A DNA stretch of 64,000 nucleotides from an uncultured Pelagibacteraceae bacterium (GTDB lineage: Bacteria; Pseudomonadota; Alphaproteobacteria; Pelagibacterales; Pelagibacteraceae): contig CABYZT010000001.1 in assembly GCA_902523515.1 (NCBI GenBank), positions 1-64,000 on the forward strand. Direction: 5' to 3'. Positions 49,863-62,099 of the stretch are shown here, in pieces. A program made the translations under genes and the position numbers. Each line of letters opens with the position of its first letter. Position 1 is the first letter of the stretch. The notes beneath the pieces were generated by a model that saw only the letters and a program-made list of their open reading frames with translations, was not told where the DNA came from and searched no databases.

Positions 49863-50846
49863 ATGAAAGAAAGACCTTATCATCATTTGCCTGATGGTAC
49901 TTTTAGGAATCCAAAAGGATCTCCGGTAATAATATCTAGGTCAGGAAAATTTTCTTATAGAACTTTCAGTAAATTGAGAAAAAAAGTTGATTTAACTTAT
50001 CCAAAAGAACATGTTATTGAAAAACAAAAAGTATTAGCTGATTTAGAAAAATATAAAGACAATGATTATATTGCTTGGATAGGTCACGCGACATATCTAA
50101 TAAAATTAGGTGGAACTACAATTATAACAGATCCTGTATTTTCAAAGAATGCTGGACCATTAATCTTTGGTCCAAAAAGATTTACTAATCCTGCAATAAA
50201 ATTAAATGAGATACCTAAAACAGATATATTTTTACTCACTCATAATCATTACGATCATCAGGACATGTCAACAATAAGAAATTTTCCTTTTAAAAGTGCA
50301 AAAGTATTAGCACCACTAAATCTTGGTAAATATTTTAAAGGATATAAAGATGTAAATGAAATGGATTGGTATGATCAAATAATTATAAATGAGGATTTGA
50401 AAATTTCTTTACTTCCTGCAGTTCATTGGTCAAAGAGAAGTTTAACAGACACTAATAAAACTTTGTGGGGTAATTTTTTAATAGAACATAAAAATAAAAA
50501 AATTTTATTTGCATGTGACACTGGATATGGGAAAGTTTACAAAGAACTAGGTGAAAAATATGGTCCTATAGATCTGACAATGATTAATATTGGGGCTTAT
50601 AATTTCAAACCAATGTTTGATAAAACTATTTATCATACTACACCAGAAGAAGCCCTGAATGTTGCACAAGACCTAAAAAGTAAAAAAGTATTAGGAATGC
50701 ATTGGGGAACATTTGTTTTGTCATTAGAACCGATTATGGAACCCCCAATTAGATTTAAAGATAGTGCTGAAAAATATGGTTTTAATAAAGAAGATGCAAT
50801 TATTTTTAAAATTGGAGAAGTTAGTCCTCTAGATAAATTATTATAG
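49863..50846 (+). CDS. MBL-fold metallo-hydrolase (UlaG/NAPE-PLD-like)
   Basis: WIGHATYLIKLGGTTIITDPV, LTHNHYDHQD, HWGTF. Confidence 0.92.
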   Translation: MKERPYHHLPDGTFRNPKGSPVIISRSGKFSYRTFSKLRKKVDLTYPKEHVIEKQKVLADLEKYKDNDYIAWIGHATYLIKLGGTTIITDPVFSKNAGPLIFGPKRFTNPAIKLNEIPKTDIFLLTHNHYDHQDMSTIRNFPFKSAKVLAPLNLGKYFKGYKDVNEMDWYDQIIINEDLKISLLPAVHWSKRSLTDTNKTLWGNFLIEHKNKKILFACDTGYGKVYKELGEKYGPIDLTMINIGAYNFKPMFDKTIYHTTPEEALNVAQDLKSKKVLGMHWGTFVLSLEPIMEPPIRFKDSAEKYGFNKEDAIIFKIGEVSPLDKLL

Positions 50847-51767
50847 AGTTAAATACTTAATTGCAAAAAATATAGTTCCTATAGAAGCAATTGTAGAGAC
50901 AAAAATTGCTTTAATTATATTTTCGGGACTTACATTATAAGCAGCACATAAAACTATAGAAGTAACTCCGCAAGGTGCAACACTAACGAAGAAAGCACCT
51001 GGTATTTCTGCTGGCAATCCTGCATTAAAAAACACTAATCCAATTAACAATAAAATTATCGGGGAAATAAATAATTTTAAAACTGAAATAGATACGGATA
51101 ATTTGTTAATTACATTTTTAGTATAAAATGAAAGAGTTATACCAATTGCAAACAATCCAACTGGCGACACACATGCCGCAAGTTTAGACAAAGTGTATTC
51201 GATCGGAGTTTGATCAATATTAAAATTTAATAATAAAAATAATAGACCTATAATTATTGAAAGAATAAATGGGTTTAAAAATAAATTTTTAATAAAATTA
51301 AAAAAATTTACGTTTTTTTTTGTAGATAATTCGAGAAAAAAAGCGATTACAGATAACAAAATTATCCCATCCATTAATATAATACTTGCAACTTGTGTAA
51401 TTACATTTTGTTGAAAATAAATTTCTGTTATTGGCAAAAGTAAAGTCACGTGGTTTGATAATGCGACTGTTAAAGCCCAAATAATTGACTCTGGGATTGA
51501 TCTTTTAAAATATTTTGAAGTAATTAAGTAAGCGATAATTCCACATATCGATTGCATAATTAAATAAGAGAAAATTTGTTTGAAATCCACTTGTCCAATT
51601 TCATTTTGTGCTATTAGCTTGATTATCAATGCTGGGACTGCGATATAGAACAAGAAAAGATTTAAAATTTTAGCATGACTAAGGTCTAAGACTTTCAACT
51701 TACCAAATACAAATCCTAAAAAAGTAATAAATATAAATGGAGTAAGTCCTAAAAAAATTGTGAGCAT
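50841..51767 (-). CDS. AEC family transporter (auxin efflux carrier type)
   Basis: Multi-TM, GLPAEIPGAFFVSVAPCGVTSIVLCAAYN. Confidence 0.87.
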   Translation of the reverse strand: MLTIFLGLTPFIFITFLGFVFGKLKVLDLSHAKILNLFLFYIAVPALIIKLIAQNEIGQVDFKQIFSYLIMQSICGIIAYLITSKYFKRSIPESIIWALTVALSNHVTLLLPITEIYFQQNVITQVASIILMDGIILLSVIAFFLELSTKKNVNFFNFIKNLFLNPFILSIIIGLLFLLLNFNIDQTPIEYTLSKLAACVSPVGLFAIGITLSFYTKNVINKLSVSISVLKLFISPIILLLIGLVFFNAGLPAEIPGAFFVSVAPCGVTSIVLCAAYNVSPENIIKAIFVSTIASIGTIFFAIKYLTL

Positions 51768-51770
51768 AAA

Positions 51771-52562
51771 TTATTTAATTGTTATTCTATGCATAATTCT
51801 ATTTCCTTTGAAAGGTGTTGCCTGATGAAGCATAGATCTATTATCCCATATAGCCAATTGATTTTTTTCCCAAGGCAATGAAAATTGAAACTTCTTCTTA
51901 ATTTGATGGTCAAATAAAAATTTTTTTAACTTTTCTTGATTTTTTATCTTTGAGCTAAAACCAACAAAATGTCCTGGACTGCAATAAATAGAATAATTTG
52001 TGCTGATTTTCCTAATTATTTTATGTGAAGATTTAAGTTCTTTAATATTTTTTCCTTTTTCTTTTACTCTTTCTTTTGTTGTAACCGAGATTGGACCCTC
52101 AGAGGAATATTTACCTTTAATATTTTTAAATTTTCTTTTTATTGGACTTGGTAATTCTTTATAAGCAAGATATTGAGAACAAAATTCTGTATTAGCTTTT
52201 CCTTTTTTTGGCACAAGTTTAGAAAGCAACATTGTAAATCTTGGTGGTTTTTTTGTATAAATCGAGTCTGTATGAAATTGTTCACCAAAACTTGGTCCTT
52301 TATCAGTTGATTTTCTTTGCACCACAGTAATTTGAGGAAATTTTTTATTTAAACCTTTTAGTCTTGGATAGTTGGCTAATTTTCCAAAATATTTTGCAAA
52401 CTGAATATAAAATTTAGAAGTTAATTCTTGTTGTTTAAAATACAACATTCCATATTTATTCAGTGCTTTCTTAATTTTTAAAATATCTTTATTCGTAATA
52501 TCTTTTAAATTTACAATTATTTCAGCTCCAATATTTTTTTTATTTGGAATTATTTTTAACAT
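51771..52562 (-). CDS. TauD/TfdA family Fe(II)/2-oxoglutarate dioxygenase
   Basis: QFHTDSIYTKKPPRFTMLLSKLVPKKGKANTEFCS, WDNRSMLHQATPF. Confidence 0.9.
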   Translation of the reverse strand: MLKIIPNKKNIGAEIIVNLKDITNKDILKIKKALNKYGMLYFKQQELTSKFYIQFAKYFGKLANYPRLKGLNKKFPQITVVQRKSTDKGPSFGEQFHTDSIYTKKPPRFTMLLSKLVPKKGKANTEFCSQYLAYKELPSPIKRKFKNIKGKYSSEGPISVTTKERVKEKGKNIKELKSSHKIIRKISTNYSIYCSPGHFVGFSSKIKNQEKLKKFLFDHQIKKKFQFSLPWEKNQLAIWDNRSMLHQATPFKGNRIMHRITIK

Positions 52563-53427
52563 TTTTTAAAAAAAATTTTTTTAAGTGATTAATCGTTTGT
52601 TTAGGACTCTCCTCTGGAATGAAATGATCTGAATTAATTTCTGCTCCATAAACTTTTTTGTTTGTGTATTTTTGCCAAATTTTAACTGATTTAAATTGCG
52701 TTCCAATAACTCCCTTTTTACCCCACAAAACTTGTATAGGAATGTTTAATTTTTTTTTTCTATCTTTTTTGTCTTGCTCTAAATCTATAGTAGCCGCAGC
52801 CCTATAATCCTCGCAAGTTGCATGAATTCTTTTTTTTTGTTTAAAGGCTCTAAAATATTCATCTTCAACTTTTCCAATTGCAAGTTTTGATGACCTATTA
52901 AAACGACTTTTTAACCATCTTTTAGGATCCGCCATTATCATTTTCTCTGGTAAAGGTGCTGGCTGTACTAAATAAAACCAGTGAAAATATCCTTTTGCAA
53001 ATTTCATATCAGTATGCTCGTACATATCTAGAGTTGGACAAATATCTAATACACTTAAAGCCATAATCTTATTTCTATAATCTCTTGCCATTCTATGTGC
53101 AACTCTCCCACCTCTATCATGTCCAGCAACAAAAAATTTTTTAAAATTTAATTTACTCATCAACTGAACCATATCTTTAGCCATTTCTCTTTTAGAATAA
53201 TTTTTATGATTAGTACCACCAGGTAAAACTAAACTATCTCCATATCCTCTAAGGTCAGCAACTATTATAGTGAAATATTTACTAAGCTCAGGGGCAGTCT
53301 TGTGCCACATCACATGTGTTTGGGGATATCCATGAAGTAATAATAAGGGGGGACCGTTACCTTTAAATCTACAAAAAATTTTACCCTTTCTTACTTTAAC
53401 AAATTTTTTTTTAAAACCATTAAACAT
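52540..53427 (-). CDS. Alpha/beta hydrolase, haloacetate (fluoroacetate) dehalogenase-like
   Basis: LLLHGYPQTHVMWH, ADLRGYGDS, AGHDRGGRVAHRMA, LDICPTLDMYE, FHWFYLVQPAPLPEKMI, SDHFIPEESP. Confidence 0.88.
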   Translation of the reverse strand: MFNGFKKKFVKVRKGKIFCRFKGNGPPLLLLHGYPQTHVMWHKTAPELSKYFTIIVADLRGYGDSLVLPGGTNHKNYSKREMAKDMVQLMSKLNFKKFFVAGHDRGGRVAHRMARDYRNKIMALSVLDICPTLDMYEHTDMKFAKGYFHWFYLVQPAPLPEKMIMADPKRWLKSRFNRSSKLAIGKVEDEYFRAFKQKKRIHATCEDYRAAATIDLEQDKKDRKKKLNIPIQVLWGKKGVIGTQFKSVKIWQKYTNKKVYGAEINSDHFIPEESPKQTINHLKKFFLKNVKNNSK

Positions 53428-53438
53428 GATTAAACTAT

Positions 53439-53714
53439 TTAATTATTTAATAGTTTATTTTTCGCCTTTTCAAATTCCTCTTGAGAAATAATTCCTTTTT
53501 CTTTTAAATCATTCAATTTAGTAAGTTCATCACTTAAATTGCTGCTTTGTTCATCAGAAATTTCGCTTGTCTCCCTACCCTCACTTTCAGCTTCCTCTTT
53601 CTCAGCTCTATTAGCTTCCTTAGACTTAAAACCATTCATAATTGCCATTCCACCTAAGTATAAAACATAAGCCATAATAGGAATAACCAATCCAAAAAAA
53701 ATTATTTTTTCCAT
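53439..53714 (-). CDS. SHOCT-domain membrane protein
   Basis: TM plus C-terminal LTKLNDLKEKGIISQEEFEKAKNKLL. Confidence 0.82.
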   Translation of the reverse strand: MEKIIFFGLVIPIMAYVLYLGGMAIMNGFKSKEANRAEKEEAESEGRETSEISDEQSSNLSDELTKLNDLKEKGIISQEEFEKAKNKLLNN

Positions 53715-53717
53715 AAT

Positions 53718-53921
53718 TTAATCTTCATCTTCTTCACGCCAGTTTTTTTCATACATTAAATATGCAGCGTATATTACTGATACAGTACCTACAATCATAC
53801 CATAATCAAAACCAGTTTGCTTGTCATGCAAATACCAACCTAATTGTGTTGCCCCAATAGGTGGAACTGTAAGAAGCAAAAAAATTATACCAAATCTGTA
53901 TGGTCGTTTAGGTTTTTTCAT
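53718..53921 (-). CDS. Small membrane protein
   Basis: 67-aa ORF, two hydrophobic segments, adjacent to SHOCT gene. Confidence 0.55.
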   Translation of the reverse strand: MKKPKRPYRFGIIFLLLTVPPIGATQLGWYLHDKQTGFDYGMIVGTVSVIYAAYLMYEKNWREEDED

Positions 53922-53959
53922 CCTAATAAATTAACAGATTACAGCTTATGGTTTAATTA

Positions 53960-54814
53960 TTAAATTTGCGATCTTTTGAAACAGTCGATCGTATTTTTAA
54001 GCAAACAAGCAATGGTCATTGGACCTACACCGCCTGGAACTGGTGTAAGTGCTTTTGCATTTTTTGAAACTTCATCAAAATGAACATCACCAACTATACC
54101 GTTATCAGTTTTATTTATACCAACATCAATAACAATAGCATCTTTCTTAACCCAATCTCCTCTAACAAGTTCAGGTATGCCTACGGCTGCAACAATTATA
54201 TCTGCCTCTAAACATTCGGCTTTTAAATCTTTAGTTTTTGAGTGAGTTATAGTTACGGTGCAATTTTCTTTTAAAAGAAGTTGTGTCATTGGTTTACCAT
54301 TTAAATTTGATCTACCCACAACCACAGCTTTTTTACCACTTAAATTAGGTTCAATTTTTTTTATCAATAGATAACATCCAAGCGGAGTACAAGGAATCGA
54401 ACTTTCATAACCAGATGAAAGATTGCCTACATTCATCGGATGGAATCCATCTACATCTTTTGAAGGATCAATAGCTTCTATAACCTTCTGCTTATCAATA
54501 TGCTTAGGTAAAGGAAGTTGAACTAAAATTCCTGAAACAGTTTCATCACTGTTTAGTTCTTGAATTTTTTCTAGAACAGTCTTTTCTTCAACTGAGTCTG
54601 GATATTTTATTACTTCAGATTTTAATCCTACCTCATTTGCTGACTTCTCTTTATTTCTTACATAAATTTGACTAGGTGTTAAATCACCAATCAGTATTAC
54701 CGTTAAACCTGGTACTTTATTATGTTTTGATTTTAACTCTGCAACTTCTTCCTTTAACTCTGCTCTTAATTCTGCGGCTGCTTTTTTTCCATCAATTAAA
54801 ATCATATTTCTCAC
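53960..54814 (-). CDS. folD: Bifunctional methylenetetrahydrofolate dehydrogenase/cyclohydrolase
   Basis: YVRNKEKSANEVG, GILVQLPLPKHID, VVGRSNLNGKPM, TPVPGGVGPMTIACL. Confidence 0.97.
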   Translation of the reverse strand: MRNMILIDGKKAAAELRAELKEEVAELKSKHNKVPGLTVILIGDLTPSQIYVRNKEKSANEVGLKSEVIKYPDSVEEKTVLEKIQELNSDETVSGILVQLPLPKHIDKQKVIEAIDPSKDVDGFHPMNVGNLSSGYESSIPCTPLGCYLLIKKIEPNLSGKKAVVVGRSNLNGKPMTQLLLKENCTVTITHSKTKDLKAECLEADIIVAAVGIPELVRGDWVKKDAIVIDVGINKTDNGIVGDVHFDEVSKNAKALTPVPGGVGPMTIACLLKNTIDCFKRSQI

Positions 54815-55105
54815 TTAAATAATCATTGGTGCGATGTACAGTTTCATACACATTTCGATAAACCAAATCAATAAAAGAAGAATGATTGGAGAAATATCTA
54901 TTGAACCTAAATTTGGCAAAAAACGTCTAATTTTATTAAGCAAAGGCTCGGTTAATTTGTAACTCAACTCTAAAATTGCATACACAAACCTATTTTGAGT
55001 ATTAAGAACGTTAAAAGCTATTAACCAACTTACAATAACATTTGCGATTACAACATAAGAGTACAATTTTAAAATTTGTAAAACTAAATAAAAAATAGCT
55101 ATCAT
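54815..55105 (-). CDS. YggT family protein
   Basis: VIVSWLIAF, LTEPLLNKIRRFLPNLGSIDISPIILLL. Confidence 0.93.
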   Translation of the reverse strand: MIAIFYLVLQILKLYSYVVIANVIVSWLIAFNVLNTQNRFVYAILELSYKLTEPLLNKIRRFLPNLGSIDISPIILLLLIWFIEMCMKLYIAPMII

Positions 55106-56187
55106 TTTTTCTCAACATAAATCGACTGACTTGGGAAAGCAAATGAAGCACCATTTTTTTCTACAATTTCCTTAATAGCAATTGCTAATCTTTCTTTTAC
55201 ATCAAGCCAATTATTCCAACTTCCTGTTTTTGTAAAGCATCTTACATACATATCTATTGAACTATCAGAAAATTTATCAACTCTTACCGCAACACCAATT
55301 GAGGTATTATAATCTTCGCTTGAATTAATATGACTTTCGATTTCATCTCTAATTTTTTTTAACTGATCTACCGTAGTGTCATATTGAAGCGTAATAATCC
55401 AACTGATTAACCAATTTGAAGTTTCACTTACATTTACAACTGCGTTTTCTGCAAATTGAAAATTTGGAATAATAGCAAGAGATTTGTCAAACTTTCTAAT
55501 TGTTGTTGATCTAAATCCAATCTTTTCTACTACACCTTCAATAATACCCTCGACAGCTATCCAATCTCCAATTTTAAATCTCTTTTCAACTAAAACTAAA
55601 ATTCCTGATATTAAATTTTTGAATAAATCTTGCGCTCCTAATGCTACAGCAACACCGAAAAGTCCAAGACCTGCAATGATTGGACCTATTTTAATTCCCC
55701 ACAATTCTAAAACTGCTGCTAAACCTAAAATAAAAATTAAAATTTTTAGCGATTTGATTATCCAGCCAATAAGTTCTCTTGTTAACAATTTGTCTAAACC
55801 ACTAAGTATGTATGAGATTGGTTCTATGATTTGGTGAATTACCCAAAAAATTAAAATAGTGATCAAAGTTCTATTAATTGTATCTACCACTTCTCTTCCT
55901 TCTAGTGAGAAAGTCATGTAATAGCTTGCAATAAAAAATCCTAATACAATTGGTAAAAATCTTGCTGGACCTACAAGTGATTGAACAAAAGTATCATCTA
56001 ATTTATTTGTTGTTCTTTTCGAGATAATTTCTAATTTTTTTATAACTAATTTGCTTATTAGACCTCTAAAAATTAAGAATAGTAAAAATATTCCAATACC
56101 AATTAAGATTTGAAAAATATCAACACCAAGAATTCCTTTATTCCATACTGATAAAAATATCTCCGAAAAATTATTAATTAATTCCAT
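55102..56187 (-). CDS. Mechanosensitive ion channel (MscS) family protein
   Basis: GLGLFGVAVALGAQDLFKNLISGILVLVEKRFKIGDWI, STTIRKFDKSLAIIPN. Confidence 0.94.
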   Translation of the reverse strand: MELINNFSEIFLSVWNKGILGVDIFQILIGIGIFLLFLIFRGLISKLVIKKLEIISKRTTNKLDDTFVQSLVGPARFLPIVLGFFIASYYMTFSLEGREVVDTINRTLITILIFWVIHQIIEPISYILSGLDKLLTRELIGWIIKSLKILIFILGLAAVLELWGIKIGPIIAGLGLFGVAVALGAQDLFKNLISGILVLVEKRFKIGDWIAVEGIIEGVVEKIGFRSTTIRKFDKSLAIIPNFQFAENAVVNVSETSNWLISWIITLQYDTTVDQLKKIRDEIESHINSSEDYNTSIGVAVRVDKFSDSSIDMYVRCFTKTGSWNNWLDVKERLAIAIKEIVEKNGASFAFPSQSIYVEKK

Positions 56188-56189
56188 TT

Positions 56190-56888
56190 TTAAATTTTAT
56201 ATAACAAAAACTCTTCTTCTCCAGGGTTAAAAAGAAAAATCTTTTTCCATTTGATTTCATTCAGTATTGACGAGGTTTTTTCACCTATACACATCAAATT
56301 TGTATTCATCCATAAATTTTCGGTTTGGTAAATCTTTATGAAATTTAAGAAACTTGATGCACTATTTTGAGAGTAAACATAGACCATATCAGGCATATTT
56401 AATTTTAATTCATTAACAAATTTCTCATCAAACTTTTGATTATGATCTACTCTGTAATTAATAATTCTTTTTACTTTAAAACCTTCACTTAATAACTGTT
56501 GATCTAAATCAACCGATATTGTTTCACCACTAACATAAAGTAATTCTTTATTTTTGGACTCATAACTTTGTATAATTAACTCCTTTAAGTTCGTAACATT
56601 TCCTTCAGCTGCAATTGTATTTTGAAAACCAACACCTCTTGCTTTGTTTTCTGTAGCGTTTCCAACACAAAAGCATTTAATATTTTTATCTAATTTTACT
56701 GTGTTTAAAAATTTTACTGCATTTGAACTAGTAAAAACAATTCCACCATATTCAGAAAAGTTAATTTCTTCATAATTAACCTTTTCAATTCTTATTAATG
56801 GAAGATGAGAAACTTGATGTCCTAATGATTGAAATTTTAATATCATTTCAGAACAATCCTCCAGTGGTCTAGTTAACAAAATATGCAT
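56190..56888 (-). CDS. hemD: Uroporphyrinogen-III synthase
   Basis: HILLTRPLEDC, GGIVFTSSNAVKFL; adjacent to hemC. Confidence 0.88.
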   Translation of the reverse strand: MHILLTRPLEDCSEMILKFQSLGHQVSHLPLIRIEKVNYEEINFSEYGGIVFTSSNAVKFLNTVKLDKNIKCFCVGNATENKARGVGFQNTIAAEGNVTNLKELIIQSYESKNKELLYVSGETISVDLDQQLLSEGFKVKRIINYRVDHNQKFDEKFVNELKLNMPDMVYVYSQNSASSFLNFIKIYQTENLWMNTNLMCIGEKTSSILNEIKWKKIFLFNPGEEEFLLYKI

Positions 56889-56889
56889 A

Positions 56890-57807
56890 TTATCTTTTAT
56901 ATGAATTATTTGATTTTGTTTTTAAAAGTATTCCAATCTCTTTACCAATTTCTTTAAACTCATTCAAATTACCAACTTTTTTTTCATAAAATCTTTGTTT
57001 ACCATCTAAAGAAAAAAGTTCAGCCTCTACTATAATCTTATCTCCGTCAACAACTGAATGAGCACCAATAGCTGTTTCACAATCTCCATCTAAAACTTTT
57101 AAAATATTTCTCTCAAGGTGAGCTCTTTTATGTGTTTCCTCATGATTAATTTTGTTTAAAATAGAAATTGTCTCATGATCATTCTCCCTGCACTGAAGAG
57201 CAATTACGCCTTGTCCTGCACTAGGAATTATTTCTTCAGCTGAGAAAATTTCCGAGATTTCATTTTCAAATTTTAAAAATTTGATACCAGCATAAGACAA
57301 AATAATTGCGTCATACATCCCTTCATTCAATTTTCTAATTCTAGTATCTACATTTCCTCTAATTAGTTTACAGTTCAAATCTTGTCTAATTTTTTTTATT
57401 TGAAATTCTCTTCTGTATGATGAGGTACCAACAATTGACTTTTGATCCAAATCTTTAAGTTTTTTTTTGTTCTTTGTAATTAAAATTTCTCTAGGGTCAT
57501 TTCTTTCAAGGAAAGAGTCTGTTGTTAATCCTTTTGTTTCATTAGCAGGCATATCTTTCAGTGCATGGACTGCAATATCAATATTTTTTAACTGGAGTTC
57601 TTTTTCAATATTACTAGAAAACAAACCTTTGCCACCAAGCTCAGATAATCTTATATCCTGTACTTCATCACCTTTAGTTGTAATTGATTTAATTAAAATA
57701 TCTTCGTTATCAAGGTCGGTATTTTCAATAATCTTATCTTTAGCTTGTTGAGCATAAAGTAAGGCAAGCTTGCTGCCTCTAGATCCAATTATTATTTTTT
57801 TTCTCAT
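56890..57807 (-). CDS. hemC: Porphobilinogen deaminase
   Basis: IIGSRGSKLALLYAQ, DIAVHALKDMPA, IRGNVDTRIRKL, LDGDCETAIGAH. Confidence 0.97.
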   Translation of the reverse strand: MRKKIIIGSRGSKLALLYAQQAKDKIIENTDLDNEDILIKSITTKGDEVQDIRLSELGGKGLFSSNIEKELQLKNIDIAVHALKDMPANETKGLTTDSFLERNDPREILITKNKKKLKDLDQKSIVGTSSYRREFQIKKIRQDLNCKLIRGNVDTRIRKLNEGMYDAIILSYAGIKFLKFENEISEIFSAEEIIPSAGQGVIALQCRENDHETISILNKINHEETHKRAHLERNILKVLDGDCETAIGAHSVVDGDKIIVEAELFSLDGKQRFYEKKVGNLNEFKEIGKEIGILLKTKSNNSYKR

Positions 57808-57861
57808 AAAAAATTATTTCTTACTTGTATAAAGATTGTACAATTATTAAAAACTATTTGA

Positions 57862-58935
57862 ATGAGCAAAAAACCCTTAATTCTTGGAATAGAGTCTAGT
57901 TGTGATGAAACAGCAGCTTCTTTAATAACCGAAAATGAAGAAGGATTCCCATTAGTTTTATCCAACGTTGTTTCTAACCAAGTGGAGGTTCATAAGGAAT
58001 TCGGTGGTGTAGTTCCTGAACTAGCAGCACGTTCACACATTGAAAAAATTGATTGGATTGTCAAAAAAGCTATTGATGAAAGTGGAAGAAAAATTGAAGA
58101 AATAGATGCGGTTGCTTCTACCGCTGGTCCTGGATTAATTGTTTGTTTATCAGTTGGGTTAAGTTTTGGTAAAGCTTTCGCAGCAGCAATGAATAAACCT
58201 TTTATTGCTGTTAATCATTTAGAGGGACATGCCTTAAGTCCGAAACTAAATACGAATCTAAATTATCCATATCTACTTCTTTTAATTTCGGGAGGGCACT
58301 CACAATATTTAAGTGTTCAGAATCTTGGTAAATATAAAAGATTAGGAACGACTATTGACGATGCATTAGGTGAGGCCTTTGATAAAACAGCAAAACTTTT
58401 AGGAATAGAATTCCCAGGAGGACCTCAAATAGAAATTTTAGCTAAAAAAGGTGATGCAAAAAAATATGATTTACCTAAACCAATTTTCAACAAAGGAGGA
58501 TGCAATCTTTCTTTTGCAGGTCTAAAAACTGCCGTGTTGAGGATAAGCAAAACAATTAAATCGGAACAAGATAAATATGACCTTGCAGCATCTTTTCAAA
58601 AAACAATAGAAGAAATTTTATATAAAAAAACAAAAATTGCTTTTACAGAATTTGAAAAAATAAATAAACATAATGAAAAAATTTTCGTTGTTGCTGGGGG
58701 TGTTGCGGCAAATAAAAAAATAAGATCTATGTTAATTAATCTATGTGAAGAAAATAATTATAAAAATATTTTTCCACCCATGGAATTTTGTGGAGATAAT
58801 GCAGCAATGATTGCAATGGTAGGTTTAGAAAAATTTAAATTAAATCAATTTAGTAATTTAGATTATCCAGCCAAACCTAGATGGCCTTTAGATGAGGATG
58901 CAGCTTTTCTAAAAGGTGCTGGAGTAAAAATTTAA
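57862..58935 (+). CDS. tsaD: tRNA N6-threonylcarbamoyladenosine transferase TsaD
   Basis: LGIESSCDETAASL, EFGGVVPELAARSHIE, NHLEGHALS, SGGHSQYL. Confidence 0.98.
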   Translation: MSKKPLILGIESSCDETAASLITENEEGFPLVLSNVVSNQVEVHKEFGGVVPELAARSHIEKIDWIVKKAIDESGRKIEEIDAVASTAGPGLIVCLSVGLSFGKAFAAAMNKPFIAVNHLEGHALSPKLNTNLNYPYLLLLISGGHSQYLSVQNLGKYKRLGTTIDDALGEAFDKTAKLLGIEFPGGPQIEILAKKGDAKKYDLPKPIFNKGGCNLSFAGLKTAVLRISKTIKSEQDKYDLAASFQKTIEEILYKKTKIAFTEFEKINKHNEKIFVVAGGVAANKKIRSMLINLCEENNYKNIFPPMEFCGDNAAMIAMVGLEKFKLNQFSNLDYPAKPRWPLDEDAAFLKGAGVKI

Positions 58936-58939
58936 ATCA

Positions 58940-59500
58940 TTATCTAAATTTTGGACCAGAAAGCCAAATTGCTAAAGTATGTCTTTTACCTGATGTTATT
59001 TTATTAACTTTATGATTTATAAATGATGGAAATATAATTGCGCTTCCGGGATTATTAAATTCGGTACAAACTATTTCATTTGCTCTAAATAAAACTAATT
59101 CACCACCTTCATAGGACTCTTCAGATAAATTTAATAAAGCAGTCAGCTTGATATCTCTCACAGGATCCCTTGGAACAGCATCTATATGCCAACTATATTC
59201 AGTACCTTCGTCATAAATATTGTAATTTAATTTTTTCAAGGACGTTAAAGAATGAAGGTCAAAACCAAAAAAATTATTATTTGCTGTTTTGCAAAAATCT
59301 ATGAATGGAAAAATATATTGTTGAATTTTTCCTAAATACACAAACTTCACATCAGATGTTTTATGAGAATCTGCTGCAAAATCATCTTTTCCCTCTACAA
59401 AATTTGATTTAATTACTTTATTAATTTCTTTAACTTGGTTCTCATTAAATATGTTCATTGAAGAATAATTTGCTGCCCTCATAAAATATGAAGTTAACAA
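58940..59500 (-). CDS. 2OG-Fe(II) oxygenase (PKHD-type hydroxylase-like)
   Basis: YSWHIDAVPRDP, YEGGELVLFR, GSAIIFPSFINHKVNKITSGKRHTLAIWLSGP. Confidence 0.88.
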   Translation of the reverse strand: MLTSYFMRAANYSSMNIFNENQVKEINKVIKSNFVEGKDDFAADSHKTSDVKFVYLGKIQQYIFPFIDFCKTANNNFFGFDLHSLTSLKKLNYNIYDEGTEYSWHIDAVPRDPVRDIKLTALLNLSEESYEGGELVLFRANEIVCTEFNNPGSAIIFPSFINHKVNKITSGKRHTLAIWLSGPKFR

Positions 59501-59573
59501 TTATTTTTTATCATACAATAAATAATTTAAAAAATTATTATAAATGTAAGATAATTAATTATATAAATAGGTA

Positions 59574-59987
59574 ATGAAATATTGGTTACTTAAGTCTGAA
59601 CCAGATGTTTGGTCAATTGATCAACAAAAAAAAGCTGGAATCAAAGGAGCTCCTTGGGATGGTGTCAGAAATTATCAAGCTGCAAAAAATTTAAAAAGTA
59701 TGAGAAAAGGAGATCTATGTTTTTTTTATCATTCAAACATAGGAAAAGAGATAGTTGGAATAGTAAGAGTTATTAAAGAATCTTATATAGATAAAACAGA
59801 CAAGACAGGGAGATTTGTTGCCGTTACTGTTCAATTTAAGTCAAAATTTTCAAAGCCTATAACGCTCGAAAGTATTAAAAAGAATAAGAATTTAGGCCAT
59901 TTAGCTCTGATAAAGCAAAGTAGGCTTTCAGTAATGTCTGTTGATTATAAAAGCTGGAAAATTATAAATAACATGAGTAGAATTTAA
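59574..59987 (+). CDS. EVE domain-containing protein
   Basis: YWLLKSEPDVWSID, WDGVRNYQAAKNLKSMRKGDLCFFYHSN. Confidence 0.95.
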   Translation: MKYWLLKSEPDVWSIDQQKKAGIKGAPWDGVRNYQAAKNLKSMRKGDLCFFYHSNIGKEIVGIVRVIKESYIDKTDKTGRFVAVTVQFKSKFSKPITLESIKKNKNLGHLALIKQSRLSVMSVDYKSWKIINNMSRI

Positions 59988-60002
59988 AAAAAAAATTAAC
60001 CT

Positions 60003-62095
<2,093 letters not shown>

Positions 62096-62099
<4 letters not shown>

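Noticed and set aside
55484-55837. Plus-strand 117-aa ORF
   Set aside because: Antisense to the MscS-type channel coding sequence
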